DNA from: Scatomonas sp963928055
GTDB taxonomy: Bacteria; Bacillota; Clostridia; Lachnospirales; Lachnospiraceae
DNA length: 64,000 nucleotides
Reading direction: 5' to 3'
Assembly: GCA_963928055.1 (NCBI GenBank)
Contig: CAWVDN010000003.1
Coordinates: 186,001-250,000 of the forward strand
Positions 7,968 through 16,260 of the stretch are shown in pieces. The position numbers were made by a program, and so were the translations under genes. Position 1 is the stretch's first letter, and each line of letters begins with the position of its first letter. The notes under the pieces were generated by a model. It did not search any database and had not been told where the DNA came from. It saw only the letters and a list, made by a program, of their open reading frames with translations.

Positions 7968-8840
7968 ATGAAAAAGAAAGTGATCGGCTGCCTGCTGGCG
8001 GCCATGATGGCAGCGTCTCTGGCAGGCTGCGGCGGCCAGGAGGCATCTTCTGAAAGCAGCGGGAGCGCCGTTTCCGAGGGAGGCAGCGCGTCTTCCGAGA
8101 GCGGTTCGGAGACGGAGGAGGACGCCGGTTCCGGGGAAGCCGCCGCGGATACCCTGATCGTAGGTTTTGATTCCGCCTTCCCGCCCATGGGATTTGTGGG
8201 GGATGACGGAGAATACACGGGCTTTGACCTGGACCTGGCCGCGGAAGTGGCGGACCGTCTGGGCATGGGCATTGAGTATAAGCCCATTGACTGGAACAGC
8301 AAGGACATGGAGCTGGACAGCGGCACCATCAACTGCATCTGGAATGGCTTCACCATGACCGGCCGGGAGGACGACTACGAGTGGTCCGATCCCTACATGA
8401 AGAACGAGCAGATCTTTGTAGTGCGGGGAGATTCCGAGTACACCTCCGCCGCGGATCTGGAGGGCAAGGTGATCAATGTGCAGATGGATTCCTCCGCGCA
8501 GCATGCCCTGGACGAGAACCAGGAGCTGGCCGCCACCTTCTCCGAGATCCGTCCGGTAGCGGATTATCTCACCTGCCTTATGGAGCTGGAGTCCGGCGCT
8601 GTGGAAGCGGTCGCCATGGACGAGGTATTTGCCAGCTACTACATCACCCAGAACAACAAAGATTTCAAGATCCTGGATGATGTGATCGCCGAGGAGGAGT
8701 ACGGCGTAGGATTCAAGAAGGGCAACACGGAACTCCGGGATCAGGTAAACGAGACCCTGAAGGAGATGGCTGCCGACGGCACTCTGGCAGAGATCTCCCA
8801 GGAGTGGTTCGGCGAGGATCTTACCATCATCGAGGCATAA
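7968..8840 (+). CDS. Amino-acid ABC transporter substrate-binding lipoprotein
   Basis: 290 residues, anchored outside the membrane. There is a lipoprotein signal with a SLAGC lipobox (lipidated Cys21), then a Ser/Glu/Gly-rich linker to about residue 60, then a type II periplasmic-binding fold of the polar amino-acid family (GFDSAFPPMGF, GFDLDLAAEVADRLG). It delivers the amino acid to the permease and ATPase encoded next. The exact substrate is unknown; proximity to alr and Lrp hints at a neutral amino acid. A stem-loop behind it probably gives the usual excess of binding protein over permease. GGGAGGAG precedes the start. Confidence 0.93.
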   Translation: MKKKVIGCLLAAMMAASLAGCGGQEASSESSGSAVSEGGSASSESGSETEEDAGSGEAAADTLIVGFDSAFPPMGFVGDDGEYTGFDLDLAAEVADRLGMGIEYKPIDWNSKDMELDSGTINCIWNGFTMTGREDDYEWSDPYMKNEQIFVVRGDSEYTSAADLEGKVINVQMDSSAQHALDENQELAATFSEIRPVADYLTCLMELESGAVEAVAMDEVFASYYITQNNKDFKILDDVIAEEEYGVGFKKGNTELRDQVNETLKEMAADGTLAEISQEWFGEDLTIIEA

Positions 8841-8874
8841 GGGGATCATCTGATCCGTAAAAACAGAAAAAAAG

Positions 8875-8909
8875 GGTTGCCGCGGCAGGAAGCTGCTGCG
8901 GCAGCCTTT
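8875..8909 (+). terminator. Intercistronic attenuator between binding protein and permease
   Basis: A 14-bp stem with two G-T pairs (8875-8888 with 8893-8906) is followed by only TTT, so read-through is likely. It would uncouple binding-protein mRNA levels from the permease and ATPase. Confidence 0.65.
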
Positions 8910-8950
8910 CGCTGTTAAAGAACATTTTGTCTGTAAGAAGAGGAGAAGCG

Positions 8951-9604
8951 ATGCAGAACTTTGAATTACTGATGACCAGGCTGGGCGACGGCATGGTGAC
9001 GACCATCTGGATCTTTGGCATCACCCTGCTGCTGGCCCTTCCCTTCGGTATGATCGTGGCTTTCGGCCGGATGTCGAAGAACGTGATCATCCGCAATATC
9101 GTAAAGGTTTATATTTCCATCATGCGGGGGACCCCCCTGATGCTGCAGCTGCTGGTGGTCTATTTCGGGCCCTACTATATTTTCGGCATGCGGCTGACTT
9201 CCAATTCCCAGAATCTGGCGGTGATCATCGGCTTCACCCTGAACTACGCGGCCTACTTCGCGGAGATCTACCGCAGCGGCATCGAATCCATGCCCGCCGG
9301 GCAGTACGAGGCGGCGGCGGTGCTGGGATATTCCAAAGCTCAGACCTTCTTCCACATTATCCTGCCCCAGGTGATCAAGAGGATCCTTCCCTCCATCACC
9401 AATGAGGTGATCACCCTGGTAAAGGATACGACCCTGGCCTTTTCCATCGGCGTTATGGAGCTGTTCACCCGCTCCAAGGAACTGGCGGCGGCCTGGTCCA
9501 ATGTGCTGCCGTATGTGGGAGCCGGCATTTTCTATTACATCTTTAACTATGTGGTGGCCTGGATCATGGAGCTTTTCGAGAAGAAGCTCAGCTACTATAA
9601 GTAG
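8951..9604 (+). CDS. Amino-acid ABC transporter permease
   Basis: 217 residues with about five membrane helices. The EAA-loop region GQYEAAAVLGYSKAQTFFHIILPQ is characteristic of HisM/GlnP-type permeases and docks on the ATPase. The chosen start at 8951 follows an AGGAG site by 5 nt; an in-frame ATG at 8927 has no site. It is part of the binding protein-permease-ATPase operon and begins 10 bp before the ATPase gene's start region. Confidence 0.92.
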   Translation: MQNFELLMTRLGDGMVTTIWIFGITLLLALPFGMIVAFGRMSKNVIIRNIVKVYISIMRGTPLMLQLLVVYFGPYYIFGMRLTSNSQNLAVIIGFTLNYAAYFAEIYRSGIESMPAGQYEAAAVLGYSKAQTFFHIILPQVIKRILPSITNEVITLVKDTTLAFSIGVMELFTRSKELAAAWSNVLPYVGAGIFYYIFNYVVAWIMELFEKKLSYYK

Positions 9605-9613
9605 GAGGAGACA

Positions 9614-10384
9614 ATGGCAGAAAAATATCTGGAGATCAATCATATCAAAAAGTCCTTCGGGGACCTGGAAGTGCTGAAGGATATTTCTCTTGGCGTGGAG
9701 GCGGGCCGGGTGACGGCCATCATCGGGCCCTCCGGCTCGGGAAAATCCACCCTGCTCCGCTGCGCCACCATGCTGGAGACCATGGACGACGGAGAGCTTT
9801 TCTATCTGGGCGAGCAGGTGGTCCGAAGCGTGGACGGAAAGGCGGTGTACGCCCGGCCGGAGCAGATGAAAAAGATCAAGCAGTATTACGGCCTGGTGTT
9901 TCAGAATTTTAATCTCTTTCCCCATTACAGCGTGCTGAAAAACATTATGGACGCCCCCATCCGGGTGCAGAAGCGGGACAGAGAAGAAGTCCGGGCGCAG
10001 GCGCTGGAGCTTCTGGAAAAAATGGGGCTTTCCGATAAGGCGGAGGCGTATCCCTGCCAGCTGTCCGGCGGCCAGCAGCAGCGGGTATCCATTGCCAGAG
10101 CCCTGGCCATGAATCCCAAGATCCTTTTCTTCGACGAGCCCACCTCCGCGCTGGATCCGGAGCTGACCGGTGAGATCCTGAAGGTCATCCGGGAACTGGC
10201 GGCGGAGCATATGACCATGGTGATCGTCACCCACGAGATGCAGTTCGCCAGGGACGTGGCGGATCACATCATCTTTATGGAAGGCGGAGTGATCGTGGAG
10301 CAGGGAACGCCGGAGCAGGTGTTTTCCTCGGAAAATGCCAGAATGCAGGGCTTCTTGGGACGATTCCGCCAGGAAGCGGAGTAA
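9614..10384 (+). CDS. Amino-acid ABC transporter ATP-binding protein
   Basis: 256 residues. Powers import by the upstream permease. Walker A is GPSGSGKST (38-46), the signature is LSGGQQQRVSIARAL, Walker B is ILFFDEPTSALD, and the switch histidine follows in VTHEM. The sequence is typical of the GlnQ/HisP group of polar amino-acid ATPases. GGAGGAG precedes the start. Its terminator overlaps the purB promoter. Confidence 0.94.
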   Translation: MAEKYLEINHIKKSFGDLEVLKDISLGVEAGRVTAIIGPSGSGKSTLLRCATMLETMDDGELFYLGEQVVRSVDGKAVYARPEQMKKIKQYYGLVFQNFNLFPHYSVLKNIMDAPIRVQKRDREEVRAQALELLEKMGLSDKAEAYPCQLSGGQQQRVSIARALAMNPKILFFDEPTSALDPELTGEILKVIRELAAEHMTMVIVTHEMQFARDVADHIIFMEGGVIVEQGTPEQVFSSENARMQGFLGRFRQEAE

Positions 10385-10391
10385 GGACAGG

Positions 10392-10434
10392 AAAGCAGAA
10401 GTTTGGGTTGCTTTTACCGGGCTTCTGCTTTATA
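10392..10434 (+). terminator. Terminator of the amino-acid importer operon
   Basis: AAAGCAGAAG (10392-10401) pairs with CTTCTGCTTT (10422-10431). The downstream AT tract doubles as the -10 of the next promoter. Confidence 0.7.
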
Positions 10435-10436
10435 AT
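10408..10436 (+). promoter_or_regulatory. purB promoter embedded in the preceding terminator
   Basis: TTGCTT (10408-10413), a 17-bp spacer, then TATAAT (10431-10436). The leader that follows can form a GC-rich hairpin at about 10445-10470 (GCGGC/GCCGC inside GGGG/CCCC). No known purine riboswitch core was recognised. Confidence 0.7.
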
Positions 10437-10520
10437 TTATCAGGCGGGGAATGCGGCTTGCCGCGCCCCGAAGACGGTGTTACCGGGCCTTTGCGCCCCC
10501 TCAATAAGAAGGAGAAGAGT

Positions 10521-11957
10521 ATGAACGCAACGGACAGATACACAAGCCCGCTCTCTCAGCGGTATGCCAGCCGGGAGATGCAGTATATTTTTTCACAGGA
10601 TATGAAGTTTACCACCTGGAGAAGGCTGTGGGTGGCTCTGGCGGAAACAGAGATGGAACTGGGGCTTCCCATTACCCAGGAGCAGATCGACGAGCTGAAG
10701 AGCCATATCAGCGACATCAACTATGATGTGGCCCAGGCCAGAGAGAAGGAGGTCCGCCACGACGTTATGTCTCACGTGTACGCTTACGGCGTGCAGTGCC
10801 CCAAGGCCAAGGGAATCATCCATCTGGGGGCCACCTCCTGCTACGTGGGGGACAACACAGATATCATCATCATGAATGAGGCCCTGAAGCTGGTAAAGAA
10901 AAAACTTCTGAACGTCATCGCGGAGCTGGCCAGATTCGCCAATGAATACAAGGCCCAGCCCACCCTGGCCTTCACCCATTTTCAGCCGGCGCAGCCCACC
11001 ACTCTGGGCAAGCGCGCCACTCTGTGGATGAACGAGTTCGCCATGGACCTGGAAGATCTGGAGTACGTGCAGAGCACCCTGAAGCTGCTGGGCTCCAAGG
11101 GGACCACCGGCACCCAGGCCAGCTTCCTGGAGCTGTTTGAGGGAGATCAGGAAAAGGTGGATAAGCTGGATCCCATGATCGCCAGAAAAATGGGCTTCCA
11201 GGCCTGCTATCCCGTATCCGGACAGACCTATTCCCGGAAGGTGGATACCCGGGTGCTGAACGTGCTGGCGGGGATCGCGGCCAGCGCCCATAAATTTTCC
11301 AATGACATCCGGCTGCTGCAGCATCTGAAGGAAGTGGAGGAGCCCTTTGAAAAGAGCCAGATCGGCTCTTCCGCCATGGCCTACAAGCGGAATCCCATGC
11401 GCAGCGAGCGGATCGCCTCCCTGTCCCGGTATGTGATGATCGACGCCCTGAACCCGGCCATCACTTCCGCCACCCAGTGGTTCGAGCGGACTCTGGACGA
11501 TTCCGCCAATAAGCGTCTCTCGGTTCCCGAGGGCTTTCTGGCCATCGACGGCATCCTGGATCTGATGCTGAACGTGGTGGACGGACTGGTAGTCTATCCC
11601 AAGGTCATTGAGAAGCATCTCATGGCGGAACTGCCTTTTATGGCGACGGAAAACATTATGATGGACGCTGTAAAAGCCGGCGGAGACCGGCAGGAGCTCC
11701 ACGAGCGGATCCGGGAACTGTCCATGGAGGCGGGACGCACGGTGAAGGTGGAAGGAAAAGACAATGATCTGCTGGAGCGGATCGCGGCCGATCCGGCCTT
11801 CCGGCTGTCCCTGGAGGATCTGAAAAAATCCATGGATCCCGCCAGATACACCGGCTGCGCGGAAGTGCAGGTGGAAAAATACCTGAGGAATGTGATCCGT
11901 CCCCTGCTGGACGCCAACCGGGAACTGCTGGGAATGACGGCGGAGATCAATGTCTGA
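10521..11957 (+). CDS. purB: Adenylosuccinate lyase
   Basis: Catalyses two fumarate-releasing steps: SAICAR to AICAR in purine synthesis and adenylosuccinate to AMP. The protein has 478 residues. The fumarase/aspartase signature lies at about 282-296 (GSSAMAYKRNPMRSE), where the flexible catalytic Ser loop sits. GATSCYVGDN matches the conserved N-terminal active-site region. The start at 10521 has AAGGAGAAG upstream. The gene is followed by purA, which makes its substrate, but purA has a separate promoter. Confidence 0.94.
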   Translation: MNATDRYTSPLSQRYASREMQYIFSQDMKFTTWRRLWVALAETEMELGLPITQEQIDELKSHISDINYDVAQAREKEVRHDVMSHVYAYGVQCPKAKGIIHLGATSCYVGDNTDIIIMNEALKLVKKKLLNVIAELARFANEYKAQPTLAFTHFQPAQPTTLGKRATLWMNEFAMDLEDLEYVQSTLKLLGSKGTTGTQASFLELFEGDQEKVDKLDPMIARKMGFQACYPVSGQTYSRKVDTRVLNVLAGIAASAHKFSNDIRLLQHLKEVEEPFEKSQIGSSAMAYKRNPMRSERIASLSRYVMIDALNPAITSATQWFERTLDDSANKRLSVPEGFLAIDGILDLMLNVVDGLVVYPKVIEKHLMAELPFMATENIMMDAVKAGGDRQELHERIRELSMEAGRTVKVEGKDNDLLERIAADPAFRLSLEDLKKSMDPARYTGCAEVQVEKYLRNVIRPLLDANRELLGMTAEINV

Positions 11958-12014
11958 GGCGGCGTTTTATAAATCACGGTTATAAAATTAGATGTATTTA
12001 TTAGTAATAATAAG

Positions 12015-12043
12015 TTCAACTAATGAAGCGCCTGTGTTATAAT
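12015..12043 (+). promoter_or_regulatory. purA promoter
   Basis: TTCAAC (12015-12020), a 17-bp spacer, then consensus TATAAT (12038-12043), in an AT-rich gap after purB. Confidence 0.75.
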
Positions 12044-12074
12044 GGAACATGCGGCAGAGCGCCGCATGTTCCAT
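12042..12074 (+). promoter_or_regulatory. 14-bp inverted repeat at the purA transcription start
   Basis: ATGGAACATGCGGC (12042-12055) and GCCGCATGTTCCAT (12061-12074) are perfect complements with a 5-nt loop. The repeat starts at the end of the -10 box, so it covers the expected +1. It could be an operator in DNA or a 5' stem-loop in the mRNA. There is no T-tract, so it is not a terminator. Confidence 0.6.
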
Positions 12075-12113
12075 TCAAGTATGAGCAAGGATGAAATTAG
12101 GAGGAAATACAAG

Positions 12114-13394
12114 ATGATCAAGGCAGTAGTCGGAGCGAACTGGGGAGATGAAGGAAAGGGCAAGATTACAGACATGCTGGCTCAGAAGGCTGACATTATC
12201 GTCCGTTTTCAGGGCGGCGCCAACGCGGGGCACACCATCGTGAACAATTATGGAAAATTTGCTCTGCACACCCTTCCCTCCGGCGTATTTTACGGACATA
12301 CCACCAGTGTGATCGGAAACGGCGTGGCTCTGAACATTCCGGTGCTGAAAAAGGAAGTGGACGACATTACGTCCAAGGGCGTACCCATGCCGAAGATCCG
12401 GATCTCCGACAGGGCACAGATGGTCATGCCTTATCATATTCTGTTTGACCAGTACGAGGAGGAGCGTTTGGCAGGCCGGTCCTTCGGTTCCACGAAATCC
12501 GGCATCGCGCCTTTTTACTCTGACAAGTACGCCAAGATCGGTTTTCAGGTCAACGAGCTTTTCCAGGAGGAGGCTCTGAAGGAAAAACTGAAAAATGTCT
12601 GCCAGGTAAAGAACGTGCTCCTGGAGCACCTGTACCATAAGCCCCTGCTGGATCCGGAAGCGCTGTTTGAAGAGCTTATGGGCTGGCGGGAAATGGTGGC
12701 GCCTTTTGTCTGCGATGTATCCGCGTATCTCTGGGACGCGCTGAAGGAAGGAAAGGAGATCCTGCTGGAGGGCCAGCTGGGTTCCATGAAGGATCCGGAT
12801 CACGGGATCTACCCCATGGTCACCTCTTCTTCCACCCTGGCCGGCTACGGCGCGGTGGGAGCGGGAGTGCCTCCCTATGAGATCCGGCAGATCATCACGG
12901 TCACCAAGGCTTACTCCAGCGCGGTGGGCGCGGGAGCTTTCGTATCCGAGATCTTCGGCGAGGAGGCGGAGGAGCTGAGACGCCGGGGCGGCGACGGAGG
13001 CGAGTACGGCGCCACCACCGGAAGACCCAGAAGAGTAGGCTGGTACGACTGTGTGGCCTCCCGCTACGGCTGCCGTCTCCAGGGCACCACGGATGTGGCC
13101 TTTACGGTGCTGGATGTGCTGGGATATCTGGATGAGATCCCGGTGTGCGTGGCTTACGAGATCGACGGGAAGACCACGACGGACTTCCCCACCACCGGTC
13201 TGCTGGAAAAGGCAAAACCGGTATATGAAAAGCTTCCGGGCTGGAAATGCGAGATCCGGGGCATCCGCAGGTACGAGGATCTTCCGGAGAACTGCCGGAA
13301 GTACATCGAGTTTATCGAAGAAAAGATCGGATTCCCCATTACCATGATCTCCAACGGACCGGGAAGGGACGATATTATCTATCGGGAGAAATAA
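12114..13394 (+). CDS. purA: Adenylosuccinate synthetase
   Basis: Joins IMP and aspartate using GTP to make adenylosuccinate, the first committed step to AMP. 426 residues. The P-loop-like GANWGDEGKGK (7-17) carries catalytic Asp12, and His40 in GGANAGHTIV is the second catalytic residue. GQLGSMKDPDHGIYPMVTSSS and TTGRPRR (IMP/aspartate loop) are present. The start at 12114 follows AGGAGGAAATACAAG; upstream in-frame starts lie in the 5' palindrome. Confidence 0.95.
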   Translation: MIKAVVGANWGDEGKGKITDMLAQKADIIVRFQGGANAGHTIVNNYGKFALHTLPSGVFYGHTTSVIGNGVALNIPVLKKEVDDITSKGVPMPKIRISDRAQMVMPYHILFDQYEEERLAGRSFGSTKSGIAPFYSDKYAKIGFQVNELFQEEALKEKLKNVCQVKNVLLEHLYHKPLLDPEALFEELMGWREMVAPFVCDVSAYLWDALKEGKEILLEGQLGSMKDPDHGIYPMVTSSSTLAGYGAVGAGVPPYEIRQIITVTKAYSSAVGAGAFVSEIFGEEAEELRRRGGDGGEYGATTGRPRRVGWYDCVASRYGCRLQGTTDVAFTVLDVLGYLDEIPVCVAYEIDGKTTTDFPTTGLLEKAKPVYEKLPGWKCEIRGIRRYEDLPENCRKYIEFIEEKIGFPITMISNGPGRDDIIYREK

Positions 13395-13395
13395 C

Positions 13396-14001
13396 ATGAA
13401 AAAATTCAGGCGGTTATTTCCCGGCCTGCTGGCTGCCGCGGCTCTGCTGGCCGGCGGCTGCGTCGGCAGCCGCGGCGCGGAGACGACGACCCTTTACGTG
13501 GATGAGGACGGGGTGCTGGAGCAGGCCATTGTGGAAGCAGTGGAGGAGGACGGCTTCACCCAGGAGGAACTGCGGACCTATGTCCGGGAGGATGTGGAGG
13601 CCTACGGGGCGGAAAACGGGGAGGAAAAAGTGACCCTGGAATCCTGCAGGCTCTCCGGAGGAACGGCCAGGATCACCCTGAAGTACGCGTCCGCCGCGGA
13701 TTACGCCTCCTACAACCAGGTGGAATGCTTCCTGGGCACTGTGCAGGAAGCCAAGAGCGCAGGCTACAGCTTTGAAGGAGATTTTCTGGACGGCAGCGGC
13801 AACGCCGTGGAGAACTCCGCGGTACAGGCGCAGCCGGAAGCCCATGTGCTGATCCTGGAGGAGGTCCTGGATGTAAGGCTGCCGGGAGAGATCCTTTACA
13901 CCAGTGCTGACGCTTCCGTGTCAGGAGAGCGGACGGTAAGCGTGAAGGCGGCGGAGGACGCCGGTTTTACAGACAGCCCTGTATATATCATATATCAATG
14001 A
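13396..14001 (+). CDS. Predicted lipoprotein of unknown function
   Basis: 201 residues starting one base after the purA stop. A lipoprotein signal peptide ends in LLAGGC, with lipidation predicted at Cys22. The mature part is acidic (VDEDGVLEQAIVEAVEEDGF), with mixed alpha/beta character and no motif I recognise. It is probably anchored on the outer face of the membrane. Its position between purA and glyQS suggests co-transcription but says little about function. Confidence 0.75.
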   Translation: MKKFRRLFPGLLAAAALLAGGCVGSRGAETTTLYVDEDGVLEQAIVEAVEEDGFTQEELRTYVREDVEAYGAENGEEKVTLESCRLSGGTARITLKYASAADYASYNQVECFLGTVQEAKSAGYSFEGDFLDGSGNAVENSAVQAQPEAHVLILEEVLDVRLPGEILYTSADASVSGERTVSVKAAEDAGFTDSPVYIIYQ

Positions 14002-14018
14002 AATAGGAGAGAGAATTC

Positions 14019-15416
14019 ATGGAAAAGACAATGGACAAGATCGTGGCGCTGGCCAAATCCAGAGGCTTTGTATATCCGGGCTCCGAGATCTACGGCGGCC
14101 TGGCCAACACCTGGGATTACGGCCCTCTGGGCGTGGAGCTGAAGAATAACGTAAAAAAAGCCTGGTGGCAGAAATTCGTCACCGAGGATCCCCACAATGT
14201 AGGCGTGGACTGCGCCATCCTGATGAATCCCCAGACCTGGGTGGCTTCCGGCCATCTGGGCGGATTTTCCGATCCTCTGATGGACTGCCGGGAGTGCCAC
14301 GAGCGGTTCCGGGCGGATAAGCTGATCGAGGATTACTGCGCGGAGCAGGGAATGGAGATCCCCGGGGGCACCGTGGACGGCTGGACCCAGGAGCAGATGG
14401 AGAACTTTGTGCGGGAACACCAGATCCCCTGCCCCAGCTGCGGCAAGCACAACTTTACGGATATCCGTCAGTTCAATCTGATGTTCAAGACTTTCCAGGG
14501 GGTTACGGAGGACGCGAAGAATACGGTGTATCTCCGTCCGGAAACCGCCCAGGGTATTTTTGTAAACTTTAAGAACGTAGCCCGGACCAGCCGCAAGAAG
14601 ATCCCCTTCGGCATCGGCCAGATCGGAAAATCTTTCCGGAACGAGATCACGCCCGGAAACTTTACCTTCCGTACCCGAGAGTTTGAGCAGATGGAGCTGG
14701 AATTCTTCTGCGAGCCCGGCACGGATCTGGAGTGGTTTGCCTACTGGCGCCAGTTCTGCATTGACTGGCTGAAAAGCCTGGGCATGAAGGAGGATGAGAT
14801 GCGGGCCAGGGATCATTCCCCGGAGGAGCTCTGCTTCTACAGCAAAGGGACCACGGACATTGAATTCCTGTTCCCCTTTGGCTGGGGCGAGCTCTGGGGC
14901 ATCGCCGACCGGACCGACTACGATCTGACTCAGCATCAGAACGTATCCGGCCAGGATATGACATATTTTGACGATTCCAAAAATGAAAAATATATCCCCT
15001 ATGTCATCGAGCCTTCTCTGGGAGCGGACCGTGTGGTCCTGGCCTTCCTCTGCAGCGCCTACGACGAGGAGGTCCTGGACGCGGAGAAGCAGGATGTGCG
15101 GACGGTGCTTCATTTCCACCCGGCCCTGGCGCCGGTGAAGATCGCCGTGCTGCCTCTGTCCAAGAAACTCAACGAGGGCGCGGAGAAGATCTTCGCGGAG
15201 CTTTCCAAAAAGTACAACTGCGAGTATGATGACAGAGGAAACATCGGCAAGCGTTACCGCCGTCAGGACGAGATCGGAACGCCCTTCTGCGTGACCTACG
15301 ATTTCGATTCCGAGACGGACGGAGCCGTGACCATCCGCGACAGGGACACCATGGATCAGGTCCGGGTCCCCATCGGAGAACTGGAGGCGTACTTCGCGGA
15401 CAAATTCGCGTTTTAA
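14019..15416 (+). CDS. glyQS: Glycyl-tRNA synthetase, single-chain dimeric type
   Basis: Charges tRNA-Gly. 465 residues, class II synthetase of the alpha2 type rather than the alpha2beta2 type. Motif 2 is near FRNEITPGNFTFRTREFEQMELEFF, motif 3 near GADRVVLAFL, and the C-terminal anticodon-binding domain starts around HPALAPVKIAVLPLSKK. The insert between motifs 1 and 2 contains Cys pairs (CRECH, CPSCG), possibly binding zinc. The start has AGGAGAGAG upstream. No T-box leader precedes it; it follows a lipoprotein gene by 17 bp and is probably transcribed from upstream. Confidence 0.95.
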   Translation: MEKTMDKIVALAKSRGFVYPGSEIYGGLANTWDYGPLGVELKNNVKKAWWQKFVTEDPHNVGVDCAILMNPQTWVASGHLGGFSDPLMDCRECHERFRADKLIEDYCAEQGMEIPGGTVDGWTQEQMENFVREHQIPCPSCGKHNFTDIRQFNLMFKTFQGVTEDAKNTVYLRPETAQGIFVNFKNVARTSRKKIPFGIGQIGKSFRNEITPGNFTFRTREFEQMELEFFCEPGTDLEWFAYWRQFCIDWLKSLGMKEDEMRARDHSPEELCFYSKGTTDIEFLFPFGWGELWGIADRTDYDLTQHQNVSGQDMTYFDDSKNEKYIPYVIEPSLGADRVVLAFLCSAYDEEVLDAEKQDVRTVLHFHPALAPVKIAVLPLSKKLNEGAEKIFAELSKKYNCEYDDRGNIGKRYRRQDEIGTPFCVTYDFDSETDGAVTIRDRDTMDQVRVPIGELEAYFADKFAF

Positions 15417-15467
15417 AGGGAAAATCCGGCGGCGCTTCTGCATAGGATATTGCAGGAGGAAGTGAGA

Positions 15468-15761
15468 GTGGAACAGATCTTGCAGTATATCAAACCGGAA
15501 CTGCTGGTGCTGGTGATTGTTCTGTATTTCCTGGGAAAAGGGATCGGCAGAACGGAAAAAGTGGATGAGAGGTATCTGCCGCTGCTCCTGGGAATTTTCG
15601 GGATCGCTCTCTGCGCGGTCTGGGTGGCGGGGACCTCCCGCCTGCGCACGGTGCAGGAGGCAGCGGCGGCCCTGTTCACCGCTCTGGTACAGGGAGTGCT
15701 GGTGACCGGACTGGCAGTCTGGGCCCTGCATCGGACCGGGGGCAAAAAAGAAGAAAAATAG
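15468..15761 (+). CDS. Holin-like small membrane protein (phage holin family)
   Basis: 97 residues beginning EQILQYIKPELLVLV, followed by two or three hydrophobic segments and a charged GGKKEEK tail. The N-terminal pattern and size match small holins of the Phage_holin_5_2 type, normally found next to endolysins. No endolysin or phage gene is nearby. The GTG start at 15468 is chosen because AGGAGG ends 8 nt before it; the ATG at 15450 overlaps that site. A stem-loop terminator follows. Alternatively it is simply an uncharacterised membrane protein. Confidence 0.6.
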   Translation: MEQILQYIKPELLVLVIVLYFLGKGIGRTEKVDERYLPLLLGIFGIALCAVWVAGTSRLRTVQEAAAALFTALVQGVLVTGLAVWALHRTGGKKEEK

Positions 15762-15771
15762 GAAACCGGAA

Positions 15772-15829
15772 GAGCCGGAGAACGGATGGGAGAGAAGCTA
15801 TCTTCCCGGATCCGCTCTCCGGTTCTTTG
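15772..15829 (+). terminator. Terminator after the holin-like gene
   Basis: A long imperfect stem pairs GAGCCGGAGAACGGAT (from 15772) with GATCCGCTCTCCGGTTC (to 15825), followed by TTT. It probably ends the purA-lipoprotein-glyQS-holin transcript. Confidence 0.65.
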
Positions 15830-15876
15830 CGTCATCCGCCGCCGTCCCTGCGGGGCGGACCCTGGCCGGGAAACGG

Positions 15877-16203
15877 TCAGCCGGCAGCCTCTGTCAGATG
15901 CCGGGACAGCAGCTCGATCAGCTCTCCCACCGTAGGCAGAGCGGAAAAAGAGCCGCCCCGGAGTTCTTCCAGAAAAGCTCTTCCGCCGTTTTTCCAGGCG
16001 TGATCTCTGGCCGTCCGGATGTCCCGCTCAATGCTCCGGTAAGGGACCTGATACTTCCGGGCCACGGGCCCGTAGATCTCCTTGACCAGCGCGCAGAGCC
16101 GGCTGTCGTCCTCCGCCGCCAGTTCCACACAGAGGGCAAGATACTGGAAGCCCTGGTACCGCCTGGAAAAGCCGGATCTGCTCAGCAGTTCTTTTGACCC
16201 CAT
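15877..16203 (-). CDS. Stand-alone Spo0A C-terminal (effector) domain protein
   Basis: 108 residues that resemble only the DNA-binding effector domain of Spo0A: YQGFQYLALCVELAAED, KEIYGPVARKYQ, then SIERDIRTARDHAWKNGG, which aligns with the SRVERAIRHAIE-type recognition helix of Spo0A. There is no receiver domain. The chosen start at 16203 has GGGGAGGAGG 9 nt upstream, and a TATAAT lies at 16243-16238 on this strand. It may bind 0A-like boxes without phosphorylation control, or compete with Spo0A (inference). It has no operon partner. Confidence 0.75.
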   Translation of the reverse strand: MGSKELLSRSGFSRRYQGFQYLALCVELAAEDDSRLCALVKEIYGPVARKYQVPYRSIERDIRTARDHAWKNGGRAFLEELRGGSFSALPTVGELIELLSRHLTEAAG

Positions 16204-16260
16204 ATTCAGTGACCTCCTCCCCTTTTTATTTGAGTAGATTATAATAAAATTTTTCACCGG

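Noticed and set aside
10437..10520. Possible purine-sensing riboswitch before purB
   Set aside because: Only a simple GC hairpin is visible; the three-way junction and conserved core of purine riboswitches are absent.
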